From Beijerinckia sp. 28-YEA-48 (GTDB lineage: Bacteria; Pseudomonadota; Alphaproteobacteria; Rhizobiales; Beijerinckiaceae), in NCBI RefSeq assembly GCF_900104955.1, contig NZ_FNSI01000002.1, forward strand, positions 186,001 through 250,000: DNA of 64,000 bases, written 5' to 3'. The position numbers and the translations under genes are program-made. This document shows positions 26,818 through 35,479 of this stretch, in pieces. The notes beneath the pieces are model-generated. The model searched no databases and was not told the DNA's origin. It saw nothing but the letters and a program-made list of their open reading frames with translations. Each line of letters begins with the position of its first letter. The first letter of the stretch is position 1.

Positions 26818-27843
26818 TCAGCGACCCTGTGCCTTCAGTCTGGCGTCGAGCCGCGGATAGACGCGGCGGGCGTTGCCTTCGAAAATCTTCTGCCGATCCA
26901 TCGCGGTCAGTTCGACCAACGCGTCGACATAACGTTTTGTGTCGTCGAAGTAGTTTCCGGTGTTGGGGTCCTTGCCACGCACCGCACCGATCATTTCCGA
27001 CCCAAACAGAACGTTGCTCGAAGGTATGACCTCGGTGAGCAAGGCGACGCCCGGTTTGTGATAGACACAGGTATCGAAGAAGATGTTATCGAGCAGGCCT
27101 TCCAGCGGCCGGTTCATAATCTCCAGCGACATGCCGCGATAGCGGCCCCAGTGATAGGGCACTGCACCGCCGCCGTGCGGGATCACGAAACGCAAGGTCG
27201 GAAAGTTCTTAAAGAGATCGGACTGCAACACCTGCATGAAGACCGATGTGTCGGCGTTGAGATAATGCGCCCCGGTTCCATGGGCATTGGGATTGCAGGA
27301 CGCGGCGACGTGGATCATCGCCGGCACGTCGAGTTCGACGAGCACTTCATAGAGAGGATACCACTCGCGGTCGGTCATCGGCTTTCCGGTCCAATAGCCG
27401 CCGCTCGGATCAGGATTGAGATTACAGCCAACAAAGCCAAACTCCTCGATGCAACGCCGCAGCTCCGGAATGCTGTTCGCCGGCGGCGCACCGGGCGATT
27501 GAGGCAGTTGGCAGACCGGCGCAAAATTCTCCGGGAAGAGTTCGCTCACCCGCTGCACCGTGTCGTTCGAGACCCGGGCCCATTCGAGGCTCGTCCGCTC
27601 GTTGCCCAGATGATGCGACATCAGACCGGCGATGGGCGAAAACAAAGTCAGATCGCTGCCGCGTTCCTTTTGCAGCTTGAGCTGACCATTGCCGATCGCG
27701 TCGCGAATCTGATCGTCGGTCAGATAGGCTTCGCTCATCTTCGGCGCGTTGGCCGGATCGTCGGCGGTAGCTATCTGCCTGGCGCGCCAATCGCGAAACG
27801 ATTTCGGGACGGTCGTGAAATGACCGTGGCAATCAATGATCAT
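26818..27843 (-). CDS. ligJ: 4-oxalomesaconate hydratase (LigJ)
   Basis: The 341-residue protein matches LigJ of the protocatechuate 4,5-cleavage pathway in length and throughout: MIIDCHGH at the start, the GSDLTLFSPIAG and LPQSPG motifs, VGCNLNPDPSGGYWT, HYLNADTSVFMQ, the invariant RFVIPHGGGAVPYHWGR, and SEMIGAVRG near the end. LigJ is a zinc-dependent amidohydrolase-superfamily member that hydrates 4-oxalomesaconate to 4-carboxy-4-hydroxy-2-oxoadipate. The start at 27843 is set by this match and lies 2 bases after the upstream gene's stop; the frame is open further upstream only by chance. This gene is the firmest pathway marker in the operon. Confidence 0.92.
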   Translation of the reverse strand: MIIDCHGHFTTVPKSFRDWRARQIATADDPANAPKMSEAYLTDDQIRDAIGNGQLKLQKERGSDLTLFSPIAGLMSHHLGNERTSLEWARVSNDTVQRVSELFPENFAPVCQLPQSPGAPPANSIPELRRCIEEFGFVGCNLNPDPSGGYWTGKPMTDREWYPLYEVLVELDVPAMIHVAASCNPNAHGTGAHYLNADTSVFMQVLQSDLFKNFPTLRFVIPHGGGAVPYHWGRYRGMSLEIMNRPLEGLLDNIFFDTCVYHKPGVALLTEVIPSSNVLFGSEMIGAVRGKDPNTGNYFDDTKRYVDALVELTAMDRQKIFEGNARRVYPRLDARLKAQGR

Positions 27844-27845
27844 TA

Positions 27846-28820
27846 TCAAGCCCGCTGCGGATCGACGAAGAGTTCTTCCATGGACATACGCCGCGGCGTC
27901 AGCCCTTGCTTGAACGAGGTCTGTTCGAGTGCTTCGATAGTTTTGAGATTGGCGGGGAGTCCGTAGGGCAGGGGATCGTGTCCGACGATTTTGCGAAGTT
28001 TGGCATATTTGCTGTCCACGCCATTCTTCGGTCCTTCGGCGTCGAGGCGCGCAAGCCATTCGTCCTTGGCGCGCGAGAAGGCATCGAACAGCGATTTCGC
28101 GATCCACGGGTTTTCGGCCAGCACAGAATCCTTCACCACGATGGTGCCATGCATCGGATAGATGCCGGTGCGCTTGTAGTAGTCGTTCTCCAGGGCTTCG
28201 GCGTCGGGGAAGAGGTCTGGATAATTCGCATCAAGTTCCTTCCACCCACCTGTCGGCGCGCCCGAGCGGCCGATGCCGGCTGCCGCATCGAAGCCAGCCG
28301 ACAGTTCGCCGTCGATCATCATGTCGGCGAGGGAGCGGCCTTGCGGCGCATGGATGACATTGGCCGGTAGCTTGAGCTGCGTCACGTGCTCTTCGTCGTC
28401 GACCACCCAAGTCACCTTGTCGTTATCGAGACCGAATTCGTCCATCAATACCTGGCGCGTCCACACGCCAGTGGTGACCGAATAGGCGCGAACGCCGACT
28501 TTCTTGCCTTCGAGATCCTTAGGCGAACGGATGTTCGCATCCGGGCGTACAAGTAGGCCGCCATGATGGAAGCGGCGCGTGACGAAGATCGGCAGCGCTA
28601 CGAACGGAGCACCATAAGCGCGCGCGATGATATAGGTCGTCGGCGCGAGTTCGCAGACATCGAACTCGACATCGCGCACCATACGCCGGAACGCGCCGAT
28701 CTGCGGATTGACCGTGATGATCTCGGCATCGACCCCTTCGATGGGGATCGAACCATTCCGAATCGCCGATGTATGCGGATGTTCGGCAACTGCGATTTTC
28801 AAATGAACCTTCCCGCCCAT
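27846..28820 (-). CDS. 4,5-dihydroxyphthalate decarboxylase-like protein, copy 2
   Basis: A 324-residue Pht5-like protein, first gene of the ten-gene operon. Landmarks are VCELAPTTYIIARAYGAPF, LPIFVTRRFHHGG, and GKKVGVRAYSVTTGVWTRQ. There is no signal peptide. An AGGAG site precedes the ATG at 28820. Its length (324) is close to known 4,5-dihydroxyphthalate decarboxylases (about 330), so it is the better candidate of the two copies in this operon for forming the ring-cleavage substrate. Binding-protein-like roles cannot be excluded. It is divergent from the LysR-type regulator across a 449-base region with operator-like half-sites. Confidence 0.82.
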   Translation of the reverse strand: MGGKVHLKIAVAEHPHTSAIRNGSIPIEGVDAEIITVNPQIGAFRRMVRDVEFDVCELAPTTYIIARAYGAPFVALPIFVTRRFHHGGLLVRPDANIRSPKDLEGKKVGVRAYSVTTGVWTRQVLMDEFGLDNDKVTWVVDDEEHVTQLKLPANVIHAPQGRSLADMMIDGELSAGFDAAAGIGRSGAPTGGWKELDANYPDLFPDAEALENDYYKRTGIYPMHGTIVVKDSVLAENPWIAKSLFDAFSRAKDEWLARLDAEGPKNGVDSKYAKLRKIVGHDPLPYGLPANLKTIEALEQTSFKQGLTPRRMSMEELFVDPQRA

Positions 28821-29269
28821 GATCTTCTCCTGTTGTTAGCGGCTCGCAAAATACATGCGCGTATGAGCCACGTGTTGGATCAACAGGGCGATCGAATGGG
28901 TGAAGTGTCAACGCAGGCTGCATGTAAATGCGGGGGCCGCGACGCAGAAGTTATAAGGCTGCTCAATCCTTGATCGAAAATGTGGGCATGCAGGGAGGCC
29001 TCATGCCATCACTTTCCTGCTGAACAAGAGATAAGTTTTATGCTTATCGTGATAAGAAATGCCTTCACTCGAACCGTATTTAGCGGCGCCGCAGCCGCAA
29101 GCTCAGGCATGAAAGCGACCCCGAAGATTCAAATATTATGTTTCAAATCAATGTAATAATACAATCCATCTACTGAGCGGGCTCCTGGCCGATCAGAATG
29201 CTGCAAAGCTATCCTTAGCTTGTCGCCTCATAAATATGACGATACATGAAGCGCTCGGGAGGGCATTCA
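28821..29269. promoter_or_regulatory. Divergent promoter region between the catabolic operon and its LysR regulator
   Basis: This 449-base gene-free region drives the ten-gene operon leftward and the LysR-type gene rightward. It contains the half-site group at 29030-29056 and an AT-rich stretch at 29135-29160. This arrangement, regulator divergent from target with sites between, is standard for LysR systems. Confidence 0.65.
29030..29056. promoter_or_regulatory. Candidate LysR operator, three GATAAG half-sites
   Basis: Three copies of one hexamer in alternating orientation: GATAAG at 29030-29035, CTTATC at 29043-29048 and GATAAG at 29051-29056. The last two form a palindrome with a 2-base centre (CTTATC-GT-GATAAG); the first two are separated by 7 bases. 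Placement between the divergent genes supports an operator for the regulator at 29270. Confidence 0.5.
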
Positions 29270-30511
29270 ATGGCCGCGACCACCGGCATCGAGAAGGCAG
29301 CCGACCTCAGCTTTCGGCAGCTGCGCGTTTTCGAGACCATCGGCGATCTCAAGAGCGTCCGGCGCGCATCGGAAGAATGCGGGCTATCACAACCCGCCGT
29401 GACGCAAGCGCTTGCCAAGCTCGAACAAAAGATCGGCGCCGAACTCGTCGATAGATGCGCCAGCGGTAGCTATCTCAATGAACTTGGCGCAGTGTTTCAT
29501 GCGCGTGTGAAGCGCTTCTTCCAACAGATTGCCATCGCCATCACGGAGGCGGGCGCCGCCGCGACGCCGGAAAGCGCACGCTGGGCTGCCAATCGGCTGA
29601 CGCGTTCGCAAATCCGGATTCTGCTTGCGGTCATCGCACATGGTTCGCGCGAACGTGCGTCGGAGGCTTTGGACATTTCAGCTACGTCCTTGCAACGAGC
29701 AGCGCGCATACTGGAAAGCAATCTGCGCATTTCGCTGTTTTATCGCACCGGAGCCGGCATGATCGTGAGCCCCATTGGCGTGCGTTTTGGCAGCAAGGTG
29801 AAGCTCGCGTTGCAAGAAATCGAATGGGGAATCGAGGAGCTGGAAAGCGCACAGGGCTGTAGCAGCCGGCAGATCGTCGTTGGCGCCATGCCTTCAGGCG
29901 GCAGTGTCCTGGTGGCCTCTATTCTTGATGATTTTCTGCGACTGCATCCTCATGCCGATATCCGCATCCTCAACGATAGCGCCGCTTTGATGATCAAGAG
30001 CCTCGCCGTCGGCGACGTCGATGTGGTGATCGGCCTTTTGCCGGAAGCCGGCGGAGCGGACCTGGTCAGCGAAGCCCTGGCGCAGACGCCTTACTTGATC
30101 GTCGCGCGCCGGGGACATCCGCTGGCGCGCAAAGGCCGCGTCACGCTCGACGACCTCCTTGCCTACGATTGGGTTCAGGGCCATGCGGGTTCGCGGCGGC
30201 GCGCATCCTTCGAGCATTTGTTCGCCGGCCGCTCCGGCCCACGATCGCCCATTACCACATCGGCCATCAATGTGATCCGGCACCTCGTCGGCAGTAGCGA
30301 CCGCTTGACGTTGATGACGACCTACGAACTGGAGCATGAGGATCCGGAATTGTGTGCGATTCCGTTTAGTCCGATCCTACCTGTACCCTCGATCGGCATC
30401 ACCAAGCGTGCCAATTGGTTGCCGACACGTCTTCATGCCGATTTCATCGAAATGGTGCGCGCCCATGTTGCCGCGAAATCGACATCGGTATCCGTGCGCA
30501 AAATCGGCTGA
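29270..30511 (+). CDS. LysR family regulator with two DNA-binding domains
   Basis: The 413-residue protein is about 110 residues longer than a usual LysR regulator because it carries two winged-helix domains in tandem. The first is at residues 13-72 (LSFRQLRVFETI, then SQPAVTQALAKLEQKIG) and the second at 110-169 (LTRSQIRILLAVIA, then SATSLQRAARILESNL). The effector domain follows from about residue 200 (RQIVVGAMPSG) to the end. In the second domain the recognition helix is less standard. The start at 29270 is chosen for its GGGAGGG site; an ATG at 29246 overlaps that site. It probably activates the divergent operon at 17398-28820 in response to the aromatic substrate or an intermediate. Confidence 0.9.
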   Translation: MAATTGIEKAADLSFRQLRVFETIGDLKSVRRASEECGLSQPAVTQALAKLEQKIGAELVDRCASGSYLNELGAVFHARVKRFFQQIAIAITEAGAAATPESARWAANRLTRSQIRILLAVIAHGSRERASEALDISATSLQRAARILESNLRISLFYRTGAGMIVSPIGVRFGSKVKLALQEIEWGIEELESAQGCSSRQIVVGAMPSGGSVLVASILDDFLRLHPHADIRILNDSAALMIKSLAVGDVDVVIGLLPEAGGADLVSEALAQTPYLIVARRGHPLARKGRVTLDDLLAYDWVQGHAGSRRRASFEHLFAGRSGPRSPITTSAINVIRHLVGSSDRLTLMTTYELEHEDPELCAIPFSPILPVPSIGITKRANWLPTRLHADFIEMVRAHVAAKSTSVSVRKIG

Positions 30512-30521
30512 CGCCCTCCGA

Positions 30522-31682
30522 TCATCGTGGCGGAAAAAATGCGACATTCGCCGGCTTTGCAATCGCGAGACTATGAGGGGACGCCGACAATTTGCCAGAC
30601 CCAGCGTCGATGGCAAAGAGGGTGAGCGTGCCGGAACCTTGATTTGCGACGATCATCCATTTGCCGCTTGGTGTGATCCGCGCATGCCAGGGGATCTGTC
30701 CGCCGCTTGGCAAGGTTTGCAGGAGCGCGAGGGCCCCAGAAGCTGGGTCGACCGCATAGGCTTGGATCGCGCTTTGGCCACGATTCAGCGCATAAAGGAA
30801 GCGTCCATCGCGCGACAATACGATCTCAGATGCACCTTTGCCGCCCGCATAGTCCGGCGCATCAAGAGCGATCCGCGTTTGCTCGGTGAGATGACCTGAA
30901 GCAGCATTCCAGGCAAGAGTGAAAATCTCGCTGCTGAGTTCGCTCAGCACAAAGGCAAAGCGTCCATCGCGCGAGAACGAGAGGTGTCGCGGTCCCGAGC
31001 CTGGCGGGAAAGCCGCGAACGGCATTGAACCTGGCGAAAGCGTCTTATTGGCTCTATCCCAGCGATAGACGAAGACCCGATCGGCGCCCATATCCGCGGC
31101 CAGGACGAAGCGCTCGCTCGGATCCAACGCAACACCATGCGCGTGCGGGCTGGTCTGGCGGCGGTGCGGGCCCGATCCGGTATTGGTTTGTACCGAGCTC
31201 ACAGGTTCCAGCTTTCCGTCTGGCAGAACCGGAAGAGCACTGACCTGGCCGCCACCGAAATTAGCGACGATCAGAGCGGCGCCCTTCGCGTCATAGGCAA
31301 GGTGCGTCGCACCACCGCCGCCCGAACCAACGCGGTTCAAGGCCCGCAAACGTCCGCCCGGCTGTTCGATCACGAAACTGGCGACACTCCCTTCGGATTT
31401 GCCATCGTTACCAACCTCACTCACAGCGTAGAGCAGGGGGCGTTGTGGGTCTATTTCGAGCCATGTTGGGCGCTCGGCTTCGGCGGCGAGCTCGCCTCCT
31501 GTCAATTCACCGCTTGTTTCGTCGAGCAGCGCCGCATGAATGCCTTGACCCGGTCCACTACCTTGCGTGCCGACGAACACGGCCGTACGGTTGGCGACGG
31601 GCGCGTTATCCTCCGCCCAGGCGTTGCCGCCCGTACCCAAGAGAGCGAGGCAGCCTCCCCATAGAACGAAGCGACGCCACAT
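30522..31682 (-). CDS. Exported beta-propeller lactonase-family protein
   Basis: A 386-residue protein with an N-terminal signal peptide (MWRRFVLWGGCLALLG, cleavage near AWAED) and the seven-bladed beta-propeller of the 6-phosphogluconolactonase-like family (PF10282). Blade motifs include PTWLEIDPQRPLLYAVSE, HAHGVALDPSERFVLAAD, GPRHLSFSRDGRFAFVLSE and GASEIVLSRDGRFLYALNR. Export means it cannot be the cytosolic pentose-phosphate enzyme; family members of this kind may hydrolyse other lactones. The start at 31682 follows GAAGGG and lies 19 bases after the upstream propeller gene's stop, so the two exported propellers are cotranscribed. Confidence 0.82.
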   Translation of the reverse strand: MWRRFVLWGGCLALLGTGGNAWAEDNAPVANRTAVFVGTQGSGPGQGIHAALLDETSGELTGGELAAEAERPTWLEIDPQRPLLYAVSEVGNDGKSEGSVASFVIEQPGGRLRALNRVGSGGGGATHLAYDAKGAALIVANFGGGQVSALPVLPDGKLEPVSSVQTNTGSGPHRRQTSPHAHGVALDPSERFVLAADMGADRVFVYRWDRANKTLSPGSMPFAAFPPGSGPRHLSFSRDGRFAFVLSELSSEIFTLAWNAASGHLTEQTRIALDAPDYAGGKGASEIVLSRDGRFLYALNRGQSAIQAYAVDPASGALALLQTLPSGGQIPWHARITPSGKWMIVANQGSGTLTLFAIDAGSGKLSASPHSLAIAKPANVAFFPPR

Positions 31683-31701
31683 GGCTATCTTCCCTTCAGG
31701 C

Positions 31702-33594
31702 TCATCGGCTTGAGACCAACGGCAGGCCTTTGGCTCCAAACAGTCTGCGCGGCAGATAGAGCGGCATAGAATCTTCCCACTTGCTGTCGGTGAGCATGCG
31801 CTTGTCGCTGCCGTCGGCGTTCATAATGTATATCTGTCCATATTGCTGGAACGTCTGATCATACAGCGCCGCTTCGTCGCGGAAACCATGCTGCGAACCG
31901 CTCCACATGATCTTTCCGTCTGCCGTCCACACCGCATGGCCATCGCCCGACGGCTGAGTGGTGACGCGGCGCAGATCGGTGCCGTCCGGGCGGATGGTGA
32001 AGATGTCGTAGTTGGCGCCCCCGGTATTGCGGGTAAACACAATCAGCTTTCCGTCTGGCGACCAGCCGGGCAGATTGTCGTATTCGGTGGTGAGCACTCG
32101 CACCTTGCGCGTGCGGAGGTCGATGATGCGCAGACCCTTCTGCTGATCGCCCCAGACGCGGAACACGATTTCGTTGCCATCGCCCGAATAGCTGGGAAAG
32201 CCGGAATGAACCGTACCATCGGTCAGCGCTTCCGCGCCCGTGCCGTCCCGACGAACGCGCATGACCACAGCTTTGCCCGTGTCGCGGATGAAGAACCAGG
32301 CACCGAGCCCGAAGGCGATCCATTGCGAATCCGGCGACCAGGCCGGCTGAAAAGCGCCGGTAAGGCCCGTGCCCTTCCACTTCGGATCGACCTTGCCGGT
32401 AACATCGAACACGGTTTTGCGGTCGGCGCCATCAGGCTTCATGGTGACGAGATTGGCCTGCGCGCCCTTCTCGGTAATGGCGAGCGTGCCGTCACGCGAC
32501 AAGGTCGGGAACACGTCGGAATGGCGATAGTCCCAGTCCTTGTCCCAGCTGTAGAGATGCTTGTTTTCCGGGCGCAGCGGCCGGAACGCCACCTTCTCAT
32601 AGACGACGAGCTTGCCGTCGGTCGACCATGAAGGCGAACGCAACCAGCGCATCGGCACCTTACGGCCGGACGTATAACCCAATCCTTCTTCCGGGCCGCC
32701 CTTGACAAGATAGCCGATCTCCGTCGCCGAAACATATTGCGGCTGCAGCTTCAGATGCGGCCCGGACGTATGCTCGATCCGCTCGCCACTCTCGACATCG
32801 ACGGAGACGATCTGCGAGCTGACCTTGTCAACGAGATTGGGGCGGCGCGAACCCCAAGTGTCCTCGGTCGTCAGCTCATGAAAGACAAGGCGCCGGCCAT
32901 CAAGCGACCATTTCGGCGAGCCGAGACAGAAGCCGGGCTTTGCCACGACTTTACGGAAGTCCGTTCCATCCGGACGAATCTTGTAGATCGCCAGTTCCTG
33001 GGTGTGCTCCCAACCATGTCCATCGTCATGGCCACGCCAGGACGTATCACGGTCGCTGGAAAAGGCGATCCATTTACCGTCCGGCGACCAAGCCGGCCGG
33101 AAATAGCAGTCCGGCTTACCGTCCTCGCCGCGAAGACCCGCAACGCCGGTGAGCTGGCGCATTTGCTTGGTCTTCAGATCCATCACCCAGATGTTGGCGC
33201 GATAGCCATTGCGTGTCGAGACGAAGGCGAGTTGTGTGCCATCCGGCGAAATGGCGCCGGCATCATCGACCGGCGATCCGGTCACGAGCGGCGTGATCCC
33301 CATCCCATCAAGGCGGGCACGGAACATGTCCGACTGACCATCGCCGTTGCGTTCGGAGGTGAAGACCAGCCAGTCTCCACCAAAAGAGAAGGCGGCGTTA
33401 TAATCGAACTTCGAATCCGCCAGCAGCTTGCGCTCGTTCGAACCGTCGGCATTGGCGATATAGAGTTCGGATACCGACGGCGCGATCCTGTTCATCAGCA
33501 TGATGCCTTTGGGGGCGCCGGCCGCCCAGGCAAGATCATACTTGGCCAGAAGCGCCGCAGCCGGCAGCGCACGGAGCAGATCACGACGATTCAT
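31702..33594 (-). CDS. TolB-like PD40 beta-propeller protein with Tat signal
   Basis: A 630-residue protein beginning with a twin-arginine signal (NRRDLLRALPAAALLA) and made almost entirely of WD40-like PD40 repeats. These are easily seen: ISPDGTQLAFVS, WSPDGKWIAFSSDRD, WSLDGRRLVFHE, WSTDGKLVVYE, WSPDSQWIAFG, WSPDGKLIVFTRN. A GGAGGG site precedes the ATG at 33594. Such proteins are periplasmic scaffolds or act with peptidases and transporters; no peptidase domain is present. It lies upstream of the lactonase-type propeller in the same operon. The pair may process or sense a lactone or aromatic compound in the periplasm, but nothing in the sequence shows this directly. Confidence 0.8.
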   Translation of the reverse strand: MNRRDLLRALPAAALLAKYDLAWAAGAPKGIMLMNRIAPSVSELYIANADGSNERKLLADSKFDYNAAFSFGGDWLVFTSERNGDGQSDMFRARLDGMGITPLVTGSPVDDAGAISPDGTQLAFVSTRNGYRANIWVMDLKTKQMRQLTGVAGLRGEDGKPDCYFRPAWSPDGKWIAFSSDRDTSWRGHDDGHGWEHTQELAIYKIRPDGTDFRKVVAKPGFCLGSPKWSLDGRRLVFHELTTEDTWGSRRPNLVDKVSSQIVSVDVESGERIEHTSGPHLKLQPQYVSATEIGYLVKGGPEEGLGYTSGRKVPMRWLRSPSWSTDGKLVVYEKVAFRPLRPENKHLYSWDKDWDYRHSDVFPTLSRDGTLAITEKGAQANLVTMKPDGADRKTVFDVTGKVDPKWKGTGLTGAFQPAWSPDSQWIAFGLGAWFFIRDTGKAVVMRVRRDGTGAEALTDGTVHSGFPSYSGDGNEIVFRVWGDQQKGLRIIDLRTRKVRVLTTEYDNLPGWSPDGKLIVFTRNTGGANYDIFTIRPDGTDLRRVTTQPSGDGHAVWTADGKIMWSGSQHGFRDEAALYDQTFQQYGQIYIMNADGSDKRMLTDSKWEDSMPLYLPRRLFGAKGLPLVSSR

Positions 33595-34239
33595 AATTTC
33601 CCTCCTGCCGACCTGCGCTGCAGGTTCCGGCGCCCGAGGACCGCATCGCCTTGAAAGCGGCGTGTCCCCCCTCTGTCTTGGCTTGGCGAAACATAACAGC
33701 AGGAGAGGGGACAACCTCATTGAATTACCGTTCCGACCGATCACAAGAGCCCCCACTGGAGCCTACCAAGCCAACGGTACAGACCCGACGGCAGAGTGCC
33801 TCACATGCTGGCTAAGCTACAGCCTTCCTCTACTGACGACAGTCTGCCGACAGACCGCGATCGCGACGATGTAGACGAGCGGCTTCTATCTAGAAGTGCG
33901 GCTTCGCAACTACGCCATAGTTTTCGCATGGCAAACGACCGGTGCCAATTTTGGGAACCGACGCAGCAGACCTCGCTAAAGCGACTGGGTTCCTAATAAT
34001 TCACTCTCAAATGTCCGACGGCTCCGAATCCGACAATCATATTTTTCGCCTCATGGGACAGCAAAGTCGCAGTTCACTCAATCCTCCGCCTACAGACGCC
34101 GGATACCCAATAGCTAAGAATCGGGCAAACGTACTATTCGCGGTTCTGAGAAACGATCTTTGCTCATGGCGGACAATATCACCTTCGAGATACGGCACCC
34201 ACACCGTAGAAACAGATAGCAGGGGCTTTGCTTTTGCCT
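33595..34239. other. Gene-poor region
   Basis: No recognisable gene is present in this 645-base stretch. A 150-codon plus-strand frame (33942-34394) and others have no domain, no ribosome site and overlap the rhodanese remnant on the other strand. The part next to 33594 should carry the promoter of the two propeller genes. Confidence 0.5.
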
Positions 34240-34530
34240 TCAAAACTTCGGTCGCTCGGGCAGCACCTCGACGTCGAGACCCGCGGCTTTACATTCGGGG
34301 AAATCATCTTCAAGTCAGTAGATGTTGTAACCTTCGCTCTCAAAGCGCCGCGGCAGCTTCAAACGAGAGAATGCAATACGGGCCACTACAATAGGCCGCG
34401 ATCTCCTGATCCTTGGGTAACTCGAAGAACGCGCCGTCCCGCTCGTCTAAGGACGCATTGCGAGCGCACATTCGTCATCTAAACGAACCTCGAGCAACGT
34501 CACGTCGCCATCTTGAAGGCGCCCATGACG
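34240..34530 (-). pseudogene. Rhodanese-domain pseudogene
   Basis: Minus-strand translation in shifting frames gives consecutive parts of a rhodanese domain. DGDVTLLEVRLDDE comes first, then after a frameshift FELPKDQEIAAYCSGPYC and ILSFEAAAAL, then after another shift RRFESEGYNIY, an in-frame stop, and LEDDFPECKAAGLDVEV ending at the stop at 34240. The active-site loop CSGPYC is the form found in ArsR-rhodanese fusion proteins. At least two frameshifts and one stop show that the gene is dead. The ArsR part is not visible. Confidence 0.75.
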
Positions 34531-34599
34531 TAACAGGCGTGGCGTATCATTGATGACCTACGAGGGCGCTGCAGAACAGTGGCCTCGGCAGGGCTCTTT

Positions 34600-35394
34600 T
34601 CAGTCGGCGTTTTTCTTGGATGCGAAAATGCGCGAAATATTTACCTGCACATTGTTCCGTTTAGGCGTCAGCCGGCTGCGGTTGTCCTGCAGATGTCCCT
34701 GCAGAAATTCAGCTGCTTCCTCAGATTTTCCAGCGGCCAAAAGCTCGATTAGCTTCGTATGCTCATCTACGGCGCACTGGCCGTGCGATTCCTGGTAGAG
34801 CACCGTTATCAGGCCGGTACGCGAGATGAGCCGTTCAAGAATTTCTGCAAGAACCGCGTTGCCATTGAGCTGTGCGACAAGCAGATGGAATTCGCCGAGC
34901 AGACGCATCAGCCCATGATGATCGCCGCGCTTGTTCGCGTCCTCCTGAAGCTTCACATGCTCCCGCAACGTGCGGATGTCGCGTGCAGTGCAATTCTGCG
35001 CAAACTCCGTGAATATGCCCGCTTCGATGATTCTGCGCGCGCCATAGACATCGTTGATCTCCTCCGGCGTCGGCTGAGAAACATATGCACCGTGGTTGGG
35101 GACCTGCGACACGAAGCCGAGCAGCTTGAGTTCCGACAGCGCTTCCCGGACGACGTTGCGCGTAACAGAAAAGGCGCTTGCGAGATCACCTTCGCCGAGC
35201 TTCACGCCTGCGGGAAGCCGACCATCCAGGATCGCTGCGCGGATAATCTCCACGACCGCTGCGCGGCTTGCCGCGATCCTCGTTTCGCCCGTCGGCGCGG
35301 GCTTCGCCGTCGCAACAACGGGCTGAGCTGAGGTTTTCTTTCCGGCCATCAGCGAATTCACTGCGATTCCACCCGAGGAGCCTTTTATGTGCAT
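34600..35394 (-). CDS. GntR family transcriptional regulator, FadR-like
   Basis: A regulator of about 264 residues with an N-terminal low-complexity stretch, a GntR winged helix (GVKLGEGDLASAFSVTRNVV with REALSELKLLGFVSQVPN) and an FCD-type helical domain. In the FCD part the metal-binding residues are plausible (HGLMRLLGEFHLL, HTKLIELL). The start is uncertain: ATGs at 35493, 35394 and 35349 are in frame, none with a strong ribosome site, and the longest overlaps the next gene. It is the last gene of a minus-strand set with the deaminase-like and third Pht5-like genes, and lies divergent from the isochorismatase-family gene beyond them. It is likely to control both directions. Confidence 0.88.
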   Translation of the reverse strand: MHIKGSSGGIAVNSLMAGKKTSAQPVVATAKPAPTGETRIAASRAAVVEIIRAAILDGRLPAGVKLGEGDLASAFSVTRNVVREALSELKLLGFVSQVPNHGAYVSQPTPEEINDVYGARRIIEAGIFTEFAQNCTARDIRTLREHVKLQEDANKRGDHHGLMRLLGEFHLLVAQLNGNAVLAEILERLISRTGLITVLYQESHGQCAVDEHTKLIELLAAGKSEEAAEFLQGHLQDNRSRLTPKRNNVQVNISRIFASKKNAD

Positions 35395-35479
35395 CTTCGC
35401 AACGCCGAAAGTCAAGCCGGGCGCACAGGACTCGCCCTGCGCGTCGGGGTCGTCGGAATCGCAGACGAAATCGCGTCGT

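Noticed and set aside
26818-28107. A 429-residue version of LigJ.
   Set aside because: LigJ proteins start with the MIIDxHGH motif, which is at 27843; the extension lies inside the upstream Pht5-like gene.
33942-34394. A 150-codon plus-strand frame in the gene-poor region.
   Set aside because: No domain, no ribosome site, and it runs over the rhodanese pseudogene that is readable on the other strand.
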